Assembly: GCA_902521075.1 (NCBI GenBank)
Contig: CABYQM010000003.1
Span: 1 to 64,000 of the forward strand
DNA: 64,000 nt
Direction of reading: 5' to 3'
Origin: an uncultured Pelagibacteraceae bacterium
GTDB lineage: Bacteria; Pseudomonadota; Alphaproteobacteria; Pelagibacterales; Pelagibacteraceae
Under the pieces are notes generated by a model. That model did not search any database. It was not told where the DNA came from and saw only the letters and a program-made list of their open reading frames with translations. Shown in pieces: positions 49,399-61,233 of this stretch; position 1 is the stretch's first letter; each line of letters starts with the position of its first letter. The position numbers and the translations under genes were made by a program.

Positions 49399-51140
49399 TA
49401 ATTACTTTTAATCTGCCTTTCATAGAAATTTTTATAAAGTGATGAATTTTTTATTAGCTCATTATGTTTTCCAGATGACTCTACCGATCCTTTATCAATT
49501 ACATAAATTCTTTCTGAATTGAGAATTGTTGATAGTCTATGTGCAATAACTATGGTCGTCTTATTTTTTGTCAATTCTTCTATTGCTTTTTGTATTTTTT
49601 CTTCTGTTTCAGAGTCGAGTGACGACGTTGCTTCATCTAAAAGTATTATTTTGCTGTTTTTCAAAAGCGCTCTGGCAATCGAAAGTCTTTGTTTCTCCCC
49701 GCCAGACAATTTCACACCATTTTCTCCAATTACCGTCTGGAATTTATTATCTAGTTTTTCTATAAAATCAGTGCACATTGATATTTTTGCAGCACTAAAA
49801 ATTTCATCATTTTTTGCATCTGGTTTTGCGTACTTAATGTTATTAAAAATAGTATCATCAAAAAGAGTGGTATTTTGATCAACGATAGATATCTCTTTTC
49901 TTAATGAATTCAGATTTAAGCTTTTTATCTTTTGATTATCTATTGTGATCTCGCCTGAATCAGCATCATAAATTCTTGGTATCAAATTTAATAAAGTAGA
50001 TTTCCCAGATCCACTATGACCTACTAAAGCTGTCATTTTTTTTCCAATAATACTGATATTAATATTTTTAAGAACAATATTTTTAAGGTTTGATTTGTAA
50101 CTAAAATTAATATTTTTAAATTCTATAGAAGCATCTTTTATCTCTAATAAATTTCCATTTTCGTTGACCAATATTGTATTTTCTTGATCTATAATAGGTA
50201 GTATTCTTTTTCCAGCAGACAAACCTTGACCAAAAGCAACATTCACGTTCGCCAAAGATTTGACCGGTTGATATGCAAGCATCATTGCAGCTAAAAAAGA
50301 AAAGAAATTATTTATACTCAATTGATCATTCATAATTAATTTACCAGAATAAAAAATTAATATTGCTATCATAATTCCAGTTACAACTTCCATAATAGGT
50401 GTTGACCTTATAAATACACTATGAATTTTTATTGTTTTTTCTTTAAGGTCATTTACAAATTTTTCCGATCTTTCATTCTCATAATTTTCTCTTTGGAAGA
50501 TTTTTATAATTTTATGGTTTTTAAAAAGATCAATTAAATATTTGTTTAAATCACCAGATTTTTCTTGTGCTTCTGTTGCAACTTTTACAATACGTTTACC
50601 TAACTTTTTTGCAGTAATTGATGCTATAGGAAGCATTATCAAGGCTATTAGAGAAAGTTTCCAATTTTGAAAGAACATTACAAATAATAAACCAATAAGA
50701 GTTAATCCATCTTTAAACAAGTTTAAAACTGCATTACTTAACATCCCAGTTATTTGATTTACATCAAAGTTTAAATTTGAAATATATTTTCCTGAATGTT
50801 TATCTTCAATTTTTTCAGTATCAGACTTAATAAAAGAAGATAGCATATCAATTTGAATATTCTTTTTTACTTCTTCAGCAGTTTTTATCATCAAAATTTT
50901 TGCTAAATATAAAGATATACCTTTGGTAGCAAAGGCCACTATTATCAAAAGCGGGATTACAAAAATTAAAGTTTGATCTTTATTTATAAAAATTTTTTCT
51001 ATTGCAGGATCTAGTAACCATGCCGTTGCTGATGTGGCACCAGCAACCAAAATAGAAAAAAATATAGCAAGTATTATTTTGTTAAGATGTTTTGATGTAT
51101 AGTCATTGTACAATCTTTTTATTATATCAATATTTTTCAT
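49398..51140 (-). CDS. msbA: MsbA-like lipid A flippase (ABC transporter, fused TMD-NBD)
   Basis: ABC_membrane TMD; GHSGSGKSTLLNLIPRIYD; LSGGEKQRLSIARALLKN; within the lipid A cluster. Confidence 0.9.
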   Translation of the reverse strand: MKNIDIIKRLYNDYTSKHLNKIILAIFFSILVAGATSATAWLLDPAIEKIFINKDQTLIFVIPLLIIVAFATKGISLYLAKILMIKTAEEVKKNIQIDMLSSFIKSDTEKIEDKHSGKYISNLNFDVNQITGMLSNAVLNLFKDGLTLIGLLFVMFFQNWKLSLIALIMLPIASITAKKLGKRIVKVATEAQEKSGDLNKYLIDLFKNHKIIKIFQRENYENERSEKFVNDLKEKTIKIHSVFIRSTPIMEVVTGIMIAILIFYSGKLIMNDQLSINNFFSFLAAMMLAYQPVKSLANVNVAFGQGLSAGKRILPIIDQENTILVNENGNLLEIKDASIEFKNINFSYKSNLKNIVLKNINISIIGKKMTALVGHSGSGKSTLLNLIPRIYDADSGEITIDNQKIKSLNLNSLRKEISIVDQNTTLFDDTIFNNIKYAKPDAKNDEIFSAAKISMCTDFIEKLDNKFQTVIGENGVKLSGGEKQRLSIARALLKNSKIILLDEATSSLDSETEEKIQKAIEELTKNKTTIVIAHRLSTILNSERIYVIDKGSVESSGKHNELIKNSSLYKNFYERQIKSN

Positions 51141-52009
51141 TAAGTTAATTTTCCTAATAACAAAATTATTAAAATAATAAGACCCAAAAGATTGTTGCTT
51201 TTAAATTTTGCTAAGCAGTCATTCCCACTTTCAGTTTTTAATTTAAGAGATTGAAAAATTAACAAATGAGTTAAAGGCACTATTAAAGCAATATAATATA
51301 AATAATTAAAATTCATTTTATAACCAACAAGAAACAATGATATTAAAAATATAATGTAACAAAACGATATAAATTTTTTTGGGTTATTTTTAAATTTAAT
51401 CGATGTTGATTTAACTCCAATTATTTCATCATCATTAATATCTTGATATCCATATATTGTGTCGTAACCTAATGTCCAAAATGTGGCTCCTAAGTAAAAT
51501 ATAATTGGTACTATAGAAACTTCATTTTGAATGGATATCCATGCCAAAACTAGACCGTAATTAAAAGTAATACCTAAAAAAAGTTGAGGCCAGTAAGTAA
51601 ATCTTTTCATTAATGGATATGTAAAAGCCAATGGCATTGAAAGAAGTGCCATATAAATAGTAAATTTGTTAAAATTTATTAAAACTATAAACGCAATTAA
51701 ACATAAAATTGCGGCATATATTGCAGCATTAAATACTGAAATTTTTTCTGACGCGATTGGTCTATTTTTTGTTCTTTCGACTAACTTATCAATTTTTCTA
51801 TCACTTATATCGTTAACAATACATCCTGCTGATCTCATAAGAATAGATCCAGAAAAAAATAAAAAAGCGTAAACAAAATAAGTATTTAAAGAAAGAGAAA
51901 AATCATATGAAATTGTTAAACCCCAAATACATGGCCAAAATAAAAGCATGAAACCAATTGGTTTATTAAGTCTTGTTAATTCAATGAAAATTTTAACCTT
52001 TTCTGACAT
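51140..52009 (-). CDS. ubiA: 4-hydroxybenzoate octaprenyltransferase
   Basis: RLNKPIGFMLLFWPCIWGL; NDISDRKIDKLVERTKNRPI; YDTIYGYQDINDDEIIGVKST. Confidence 0.94.
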   Translation of the reverse strand: MSEKVKIFIELTRLNKPIGFMLLFWPCIWGLTISYDFSLSLNTYFVYAFLFFSGSILMRSAGCIVNDISDRKIDKLVERTKNRPIASEKISVFNAAIYAAILCLIAFIVLINFNKFTIYMALLSMPLAFTYPLMKRFTYWPQLFLGITFNYGLVLAWISIQNEVSIVPIIFYLGATFWTLGYDTIYGYQDINDDEIIGVKSTSIKFKNNPKKFISFCYIIFLISLFLVGYKMNFNYLYYIALIVPLTHLLIFQSLKLKTESGNDCLAKFKSNNLLGLIILIILLLGKLT

Positions 52010-52049
52010 AATTTACTTGTAAATAACAAAGCGTAGATTCATAATCAAA

Positions 52050-52466
52050 TTGATTCGCATGAATATTGATTACACTGTTACCGCATTAATGTTTCCCGCC
52101 ATCCCTTTAATTATGGCTGTCTATAGTAATAGATTTCATACATTAAGTGGTTTGATTAGAAAAATACACGATGAATATGTTTTTGAAAAGCATACTCCAC
52201 CAGAGTGGAAGCAGCAGCTAATTAATTTAAATGATAGAGTAAAAAATTTAAGGATTACTATACTTTTTGCAGCATTTGGTTTCTTATTTAATATGCTTAC
52301 AGTTTTTGCTCTTTATTTAGAGACATATTTTTTAGCTAGAATAATTTTTGGCTCTTGTTGTTTATCGATGATGGTATCAATAATATTTTTTATAAGAGAA
52401 ATACAAATCTCTACTAGAGCGTTAAGACTTCATCTCTCAGATATGGATGATCAATTTAAGGAATAA
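52050..52466 (+). CDS. DUF2721 family membrane protein
   Basis: FPAIPLIMAVYSNRFHTLSGLIRKIHDEY; three TM segments. Confidence 0.75.
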   Translation: MIRMNIDYTVTALMFPAIPLIMAVYSNRFHTLSGLIRKIHDEYVFEKHTPPEWKQQLINLNDRVKNLRITILFAAFGFLFNMLTVFALYLETYFLARIIFGSCCLSMMVSIIFFIREIQISTRALRLHLSDMDDQFKE

Positions 52467-53427
52467 TAACGGCTGGTCCTGTTAAAACCCTATTCTCCAA
52501 ATCTATATGAGCTTGTTTAGCTTCACTTAATTTGTATTTTTTAGAAACTTCAATTTTTATCTTCCCTGAGAGAACTGCATCAAAAACCAATTCAGCAGAT
52601 TTTTCTAATTCATCTCTTGTAATTGTATAATGCATTATTGACGGTCTTGTAAAAAAAAGACCTTTTGTATTTATATGTTTTTTAACATCTATAGTGTGAA
52701 CATAACCAGATGCATTTCCAAATGCTACCATCATCCCTCTAATTTTTAAACATTCTATTGACCCTTCAAAAGTTTTTGCTCCTACACCGTCATAAACAAC
52801 ATCTATTGCGTTTTTACCTACTATTTTTTCAACTTCTTCCACAAAATTATGATCTGTATAATTGATAACATGATGACACCCATTTTTTTTTGCTATTTCA
52901 ACTTTTTCTTTAGATCCAACTGTTCCAATAACTTCACATCCTAAAGCATTAGCCCACTGACATAATATTTGACCAACACCACCAGCTGCAGCATGAAATA
53001 AAACTTTATCTCCTTTTTTTACAGCATATGACCTATGTAATAAATATTCTGATGTTATGCCTTTTAATAAAATACAAGAGGCTATTTCATCTGAAATACC
53101 TTCAGGCACGGTAACTAATTTTTCTTCTGGCATTATTTGTTTTTCTGAGTATCCACTTATCGGAGCAGATGCGTGACTTACTCGATCTCCAACTTTAAAA
53201 AGACTTACTTCTGAGCCAATTTCTTCAACTACTCCAGATGCTTCCAATCCAAGTCCACTTGGTAATTCAATTGGATACAAACCTGTTCGATGGTAAACAT
53301 CAATATAATTGAGTCCAACTGACAAATTTTTAACTAGAACTTCCTTTGGACCAGGTTTACCAATTTCAATATCCTTGTATTCTAAGACTTCTGGACCTCC
53401 AAACTTTTCAAATCTTATAGCTTTCAT
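52456..53427 (-). CDS. Zinc-independent quinone oxidoreductase (QOR/MDR family)
   Basis: MKAIRFEKFGGPEVLEYKDIE; LFHAAAGGVGQILCQWANALG. Confidence 0.92.
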   Translation of the reverse strand: MKAIRFEKFGGPEVLEYKDIEIGKPGPKEVLVKNLSVGLNYIDVYHRTGLYPIELPSGLGLEASGVVEEIGSEVSLFKVGDRVSHASAPISGYSEKQIMPEEKLVTVPEGISDEIASCILLKGITSEYLLHRSYAVKKGDKVLFHAAAGGVGQILCQWANALGCEVIGTVGSKEKVEIAKKNGCHHVINYTDHNFVEEVEKIVGKNAIDVVYDGVGAKTFEGSIECLKIRGMMVAFGNASGYVHTIDVKKHINTKGLFFTRPSIMHYTITRDELEKSAELVFDAVLSGKIKIEVSKKYKLSEAKQAHIDLENRVLTGPAVIIP

Positions 53428-53429
53428 AT

Positions 53430-54275
53430 TTACTTTACGAAATTACCATTATGGTAATCATCAATTGCTTGAAGTATTTCTTGTTTGGTATTCATGACGA
53501 ATGGGCCACCTCTTGCAATCTGTTCTCCTATCGGTTTTCCAGATATTAGTAAAAATTTAGCATTTGTTAAAGCAGTTACTTTCAAGTTTTCACCTTTAGA
53601 TAATAAAATTAAAGTAGAGTCTTTAACACTTTCATGTTTATTGTTTCCAATTTCTATTTCACCTTCAATTAGATATATGAATGAATTGTGTGTGTATGGA
53701 ACTTGATGATTAAAAATTTTACTCTTATTTAATTCTACATCAAAATAAATTGGATCGACATTGTGTTTTTTTATTGGACCTTCAGAATTTTTAAACTTTC
53801 CAGCTATTACTTTTATAAATTTATCTTCATCCTTATGTGTGCTCATCCTATCAGAGTCTATATAATGGTATTCTGGTTTGCTCATCTTTTCGCTAGCAGG
53901 CATATTAATCCATAATTGAAAACCATGAAGTTTTCCATCATTCATAGCTGGCATTTCAGAATGAATTATTCCACTGCCAGTTTTCATCCATTGTACATCT
54001 CCTGCAGTCATTTTTCCTTGACCACCTGTGCTATCTTTATGTTCAAAACTCCCAGCTAACATGTATGTAACTGTTTCAATTCCTCTGTGTGGATGAGGAG
54101 GAAAGCCTGCGATATAATCATCTTTATTTTCTGATCCAAATTCATCTAACATTAAAAATGGATCATAATAATTTGGTTCAACACCAATACTTCTTTTTAA
54201 TTTAACTCCTGCACCATCTGATGCTGGTGTTGGATCTATAATTTTTTCTACTTCGATATCTTTCATGCCTTTCAT
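53430..54275 (-). CDS. Pirin family protein
   Basis: DPFLMLDEFGSENKDDYIAGFPPHPHRGIETVTYMLAGSFEHKDSTGGQG. Confidence 0.95.
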   Translation of the reverse strand: MKGMKDIEVEKIIDPTPASDGAGVKLKRSIGVEPNYYDPFLMLDEFGSENKDDYIAGFPPHPHRGIETVTYMLAGSFEHKDSTGGQGKMTAGDVQWMKTGSGIIHSEMPAMNDGKLHGFQLWINMPASEKMSKPEYHYIDSDRMSTHKDEDKFIKVIAGKFKNSEGPIKKHNVDPIYFDVELNKSKIFNHQVPYTHNSFIYLIEGEIEIGNNKHESVKDSTLILLSKGENLKVTALTNAKFLLISGKPIGEQIARGGPFVMNTKQEILQAIDDYHNGNFVK

Positions 54276-54286
54276 ATAGGATATAT

Positions 54287-54949
54287 CTAAATTAAATCAA
54301 GCAATTCTGATAAATTACTTATTTGTTGGTTAGGTTCAAAATCTAATTTATCAAAAATATTATTATTTCTATTCACCCAAACTGTGTTGTATCCATAATT
54401 CCCTGCACCAGATACATCCCATGTATTTGCACTTAGGAATAATACTTCATTCTTTTCAATATTATATTTATTTATTGGAAGATCGTATACTTTTGAATCT
54501 GGTTTAAAAATACCAGCTTCTTCTACAGAAAAAATATCATCAAAAATATCTTTTAATTGATTGCTGACTACAAGTTCATTTAAAAGGTCAGGTGTACCAT
54601 TTGATAGAATTGCTAATTTATAATTTGATTGTTTTAATTTTTTTAGAGCACCCCTTACTTCTGTAAATGGTGAAAGCACTTTATATAAATTTAATAGTTC
54701 TGATCTCATTGAATTATCAATATTGTAAAAATTCATAGATTTATCCAAACTGTCTTCAGTGATTTGCCAAAAATCTTTGTGTCTTCTCATTAAACTTCTA
54801 AGCCATGTATATTCAAGCTGTGTAGTTCTCCAATAATTAGCAAATCCTTCCCATTTATCTCCTAATTTTTCCTTACATTTTTCAGCTGCAGAATTAACAT
54901 CAAATAGGGTGCCGTATGCATCAAATATGATTGCTTTAATTTTTTTCAT
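54287..54949 (-). CDS. Haloacid dehalogenase, type II (HAD family)
   Basis: IIFDAYGTLFDVNSAAEKCKE; WRTTQLEYTWLRSLMRRHKDF; ILSNGTPDLL; LSANTWDVSGAGNYGY. Confidence 0.92.
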   Translation of the reverse strand: MKKIKAIIFDAYGTLFDVNSAAEKCKEKLGDKWEGFANYWRTTQLEYTWLRSLMRRHKDFWQITEDSLDKSMNFYNIDNSMRSELLNLYKVLSPFTEVRGALKKLKQSNYKLAILSNGTPDLLNELVVSNQLKDIFDDIFSVEEAGIFKPDSKVYDLPINKYNIEKNEVLFLSANTWDVSGAGNYGYNTVWVNRNNNIFDKLDFEPNQQISNLSELLDLI

Positions 54950-54966
54950 AAATTAATTTAAATATA

Positions 54967-55665
54967 ATGAGCAATATTAGAATATTTTATCCAGAAAAAT
55001 TATCAATTAATTTAGAAACTAATTTAACTAAGTCTCAGTCACATTATTTATTGAAAGTAATGAGGATTAAACAAGGAGAGACCTTTTCAGTTTTTAATAA
55101 ATCTGGAGAATGGAAGTCAATTGTAACTGAAATTTCAAAAAGCAGCTTAAATTTCAAGGTTGTTGAACAGTTGAGACAAAAAGTTAAAGAGCAAGAAATT
55201 TGGTTAGCCTTCTCACCCATTAAATCAAATTACTTTAACTTCATGATACAAAAATCAACTGAGCTTGGAGTAACAAAATTTGTACCAATTATTTCTGAAA
55301 GGACAATTGTTAGAAAAGTAAATAATGAGAGATTAAATAAAATAATTATAGAATCGTGTGAGCAAAGTAATAGAATAAGTATACCTTCAATTGAAAAACC
55401 TCAATCATTAGATAAATTCCTGTCTAACAATTTAGATATCAACTTAATTTTTGGAGATTTAAATACAAATAATAAAAAAATTAAAATTTCTAATTCAAAA
55501 CCAAATTGTCTTTTAATTGGTCCTGAAGGGGATTATTCAGCCGGTGAAATTAAAAAGATTCTAAACTTTAAAGGGTCTCAATCGATAAAACTAAGTGATA
55601 ACATTTTAAGGTCTGAAACTGCGGTTATATCCGCGTTATCTTTGATCAATTATTTGCAAAATTGA
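54967..55665 (+). CDS. rsmE: 16S rRNA (uracil1498-N3)-methyltransferase
   Basis: IQKSTELGVTKFVPIISERTIV; LLIGPEGDYSAGEI; SDNILRSETAVISAL. Confidence 0.93.
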   Translation: MSNIRIFYPEKLSINLETNLTKSQSHYLLKVMRIKQGETFSVFNKSGEWKSIVTEISKSSLNFKVVEQLRQKVKEQEIWLAFSPIKSNYFNFMIQKSTELGVTKFVPIISERTIVRKVNNERLNKIIIESCEQSNRISIPSIEKPQSLDKFLSNNLDINLIFGDLNTNNKKIKISNSKPNCLLIGPEGDYSAGEIKKILNFKGSQSIKLSDNILRSETAVISALSLINYLQN

Positions 55666-55724
55666 TAAATTGTCGCGAATTCTCTAGTATTTTTTATAAT
55701 ATTTTCGATCTATATAGAAAACAA

Positions 55725-58174
<2,450 letters not shown>

Positions 58175-58200
58175 TAACGTCTTAAGATATAAAAATTAAA

Positions 58201-59109
58201 ATGGCTACGACGTATTCTAAAGTAAAAAAATCATATTACGAACTAGGTATTATTCCTGAATTATTAAAGTTAATGAAACCAAGAGTAATGTCTCTTGTTA
58301 TTTTCACTTGTGCAGTTGGTCTGTTAACAGCTCCTACTTCAGTTTCATTTCAACAATCAGTGATTGGGATATTAATTGTAGCCTTTGGTGCTGGAGCAGC
58401 AGGAGCACTTAACATGTGGTATGAAGCTGACTTAGACAAACTAATGTCTAGAACGTGCTTACGTCCAATTCCAAGAGGAAAGCTGAACAGAAACCAAGCA
58501 TTATATTTTGGAACATCTCTGTCAGTTATTTCAGTTGTAAGCTTATACTTTGTTACAAATGCTTTATCAGCATTTCTATTATTGTTTACGATATTATTTT
58601 ACGTATTTGTTTATACAATTTGGTTAAAAAGAAAAACCCCACAAAATATTGTTATAGGTGGAGCATCAGGAGCTTTACCACCAGTAATTGGATGGGCAAT
58701 AGCAACAAATTCTATTTCATTGGAGTCGATTGCTTTTTTTTTAATAATTTTCTTTTGGACACCATCACACTTTTGGGCATTAAGCTTGTACAAAGCTGAT
58801 GATTATAAAAAAGCAGGTATTCCAATGCTCCCAGTAACTAATGGAATTCAGGATACTAAAAAGAATATTCTAATTTATTCTTTGTTAATGATACCTACAA
58901 TTGTTTTCCCATATTACATTGGATTTGTCGGTGAAGTATTCTTAACACTTAGCTTGCTACTTACATTTTATTATAATTTAATTTGTTTCCAGCTTTACAA
59001 TTATAAAGTTGGAAAATTTAATATAAAGAAAGCTAGACATATTTTCAGTTATTCAATTATTTACTTATTTTTAATATTTGTTTTTTTCTTAGTGGATAAA
59101 GTTTTATGA
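58201..59109 (+). CDS. ctaB: Protoheme IX farnesyltransferase (heme o synthase)
   Basis: LMKPRVMSLVIFTCAVGLL; NMWYEADLDKLMSRTCLRPIPRG. Confidence 0.97.
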   Translation: MATTYSKVKKSYYELGIIPELLKLMKPRVMSLVIFTCAVGLLTAPTSVSFQQSVIGILIVAFGAGAAGALNMWYEADLDKLMSRTCLRPIPRGKLNRNQALYFGTSLSVISVVSLYFVTNALSAFLLLFTILFYVFVYTIWLKRKTPQNIVIGGASGALPPVIGWAIATNSISLESIAFFLIIFFWTPSHFWALSLYKADDYKKAGIPMLPVTNGIQDTKKNILIYSLLMIPTIVFPYYIGFVGEVFLTLSLLLTFYYNLICFQLYNYKVGKFNIKKARHIFSYSIIYLFLIFVFFLVDKVL

Positions 59110-59231
59110 TAGTCAAAGATCAAAAATTAAAAAAGAAAAATTTATGGACAGCAGTTGGCTTGGTTGCATTTATAGTTTTCTTATTCATTTTCACACTATT
59201 TAATATTGGAGTATTTGAAAGACCTCTATGA
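59106..59231 (+). CDS. Small single-TM protein (41 aa) in the cytochrome oxidase cluster, CoxF-like by position
   Basis: MIVKDQKLKKKNLWTAVGLVAFIVFLFIFTLFNIGVFERPL; ATGA overlaps with both ctaB and ctaG; below the ORF-track cutoff. Confidence 0.8.
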   Translation: MIVKDQKLKKKNLWTAVGLVAFIVFLFIFTLFNIGVFERPL

Positions 59232-59776
59232 TTAAAAAAAATACTTTAACTCCACTAATTCTTGCAGGAATTTTTGTCTTTATGTTGGGATTGTCTTTTG
59301 CAGCTGTACCTTTGTATGATTTATTTTGTAGAGTAACTGGCTTTGGCGGAACAACACAAATATCGAAAGAGGCTCCTGATATAGTTTTAGATAAAAAAAT
59401 AAATGTAAGATTAGATACCAACGTTAACAGTGCTCTTGATTGGAATTTTGATGTTGATCAAAAGACAATGGATGTTCAGCCAGGCAAGGTATACAGAATT
59501 AAATTTGAAGTAGAAAACACGGGAGATGAAATTTCATCTGCTGTAGCTACATATAATGTTTCTCCATCATCATTTGGAGCATATTTTAATAAATTAGGAT
59601 GTTTTTGCTTTGAAAAACAAACATTAGATCCAGGGGAAAAGGCAAGTTACACCCTAGTTTTTTACCTAGATCCAGAATTAGTAAATGATCCAAAAACATC
59701 TAGAGTTGAGGATGTTACTATGTCATATACTTTTTTCTCATCTGAATATTATAAAAACGAAAAAAAAGAGAGTTAA
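59228..59776 (+). CDS. ctaG: Cytochrome c oxidase assembly protein CtaG (Cox11)
   Basis: AAVPLYDLFCRVTGFGGTTQ; CFCFEKQTLDPGE Cu-binding motif. Confidence 0.96.
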   Translation: MIKKNTLTPLILAGIFVFMLGLSFAAVPLYDLFCRVTGFGGTTQISKEAPDIVLDKKINVRLDTNVNSALDWNFDVDQKTMDVQPGKVYRIKFEVENTGDEISSAVATYNVSPSSFGAYFNKLGCFCFEKQTLDPGEKASYTLVFYLDPELVNDPKTSRVEDVTMSYTFFSSEYYKNEKKES

Positions 59777-59781
59777 GATAA

Positions 59782-60573
59782 ATGTCTGCATCAGGTCAAA
59801 AACATGATTATCATTTAGTTGACCCTAGTCCTTGGCCTTTAGCCACATCTATAGCAACACTAATTACAGCTGTTGGATCTGTTTATTATTTTCATAGTAA
59901 AGTTATGTGGGCAATGGTTTTAGGTTTTTTACTTATAATTTATTGTGCCTTCATGTGGTTCAGAGATGTTGTAATCGAAGCTGAGCACAAAGGTCATCAT
60001 ACACCTGTTGTTCAAATTCATCATAGATATGGAATGACATTATTTATTGCTTCTGAAGTAATGTTTTTTGTTGCATGGTTTTGGGCATACTTTGATGCAA
60101 GTTTATTTCCAAATGAATTCATGGGAAATGTATGGCCACCAAAAGATATTGAAACTTTTGATCCATGGGACATTCCACTTATAAATACACTTGTCCTACT
60201 TTTATCTGGTACAACAGTAACTTGGGCACACCATTCTTTGTTAGAGGATGATAGAAAAGGATTTATAAATGGTCTAATCTGTACAGTAGTTTTAGGAGCA
60301 TTCTTTACGTTATTGCAAATATATGAATACCAACACGCCACATTTAGTTTTTCGGGTCATATTTATGGAGCTACATTCTATATGGCCACTGGTTTTCATG
60401 GTTTCCATGTTTTAATCGGAACTATTTTCTTAGCGGTTTGCTTATGGAGAGGTAAATTAGGACATTTTACTAAAGAACATCACTTTGGTTTTGAGGCCGC
60501 TGCTTGGTACTGGCACTTTGTTGATGTTGTCTGGTTGTTCTTATTTGCAGCTATTTACATTTGGGGAAGTTAA
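59782..60573 (+). CDS. coxC: Cytochrome c oxidase subunit III
   Basis: HDYHLVDPSPWPLATSIATL; FHGFHVLIGTIFL; AAWYWHFVDVVWLFLF. Confidence 0.97.
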   Translation: MSASGQKHDYHLVDPSPWPLATSIATLITAVGSVYYFHSKVMWAMVLGFLLIIYCAFMWFRDVVIEAEHKGHHTPVVQIHHRYGMTLFIASEVMFFVAWFWAYFDASLFPNEFMGNVWPPKDIETFDPWDIPLINTLVLLLSGTTVTWAHHSLLEDDRKGFINGLICTVVLGAFFTLLQIYEYQHATFSFSGHIYGATFYMATGFHGFHVLIGTIFLAVCLWRGKLGHFTKEHHFGFEAAAWYWHFVDVVWLFLFAAIYIWGS

Positions 60574-60579
60574 TAGTTC

Positions 60580-61233
60580 TTGAAAAATAAGTTATCTTTT
60601 TCAATTTTTGTATACTTTTTTATTTTAGTTTTTTTGGCATTAGGTACTTGGCAAATTATAAGACTAAATTGGAAGCTAGATTTAATAAATTCAATTGACC
60701 AATCTTTAAAAAGTGATCCAGTAGAATTTAATGGAAGTAATCCTATTAACTTTAAAAAAATCAAATTTGAAGGAATACTAGATAATTCAAAAATAATTTA
60801 TCTATATTCCTTAAATGAAAAAGGAGAGCCAGGATTTGATATTATAAATCCAGTAAGTATTAACAACAAAAGCTATTTAATAAATCGAGGTTGGGTTCCA
60901 AGAGACCTTAAATATAAAAAGTATGTTTCAAATGAAAGTAAATTCGAGGGAGTTTTAAAATTAAAAAGCAAATTTAATTATTTTAAGCCGGATAATGACG
61001 TTAATAAGAATTACTGGTTCACCCTAAAAGATGAAGATTTATTGACTTATACAGGCAAAGAATTTTCTCCATTTATTATCAACAATATTAGCAAGCAGGA
61101 AGGAATTTATCCTAAGTCAAAACAAATAGGAGCCAATATTTCAAACAACCACTTAAAGTATGCTCTTACATGGTTTTCATTAGCTGTTTCTATTTTTTTA
61201 ATATATTTATATTTTAGAAAAAAAAATTACTGA
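60580..61233 (+). CDS. SURF1 family protein
   Basis: TTG start; LGTWQIIRLNWKLDLI; YLINRGWVPRD; C-terminal HLKYALTWFSLAVSI. Confidence 0.9.
   Translation: MKNKLSFSIFVYFFILVFLALGTWQIIRLNWKLDLINSIDQSLKSDPVEFNGSNPINFKKIKFEGILDNSKIIYLYSLNEKGEPGFDIINPVSINNKSYLINRGWVPRDLKYKKYVSNESKFEGVLKLKSKFNYFKPDNDVNKNYWFTLKDEDLLTYTGKEFSPFIINNISKQEGIYPKSKQIGANISNNHLKYALTWFSLAVSIFLIYLYFRKKNY

Noticed and set aside
55662-55724. Upstream start for coxB
   Set aside because: Would add 21 residues before a good signal peptide; the ATG at 55725 is more plausible.
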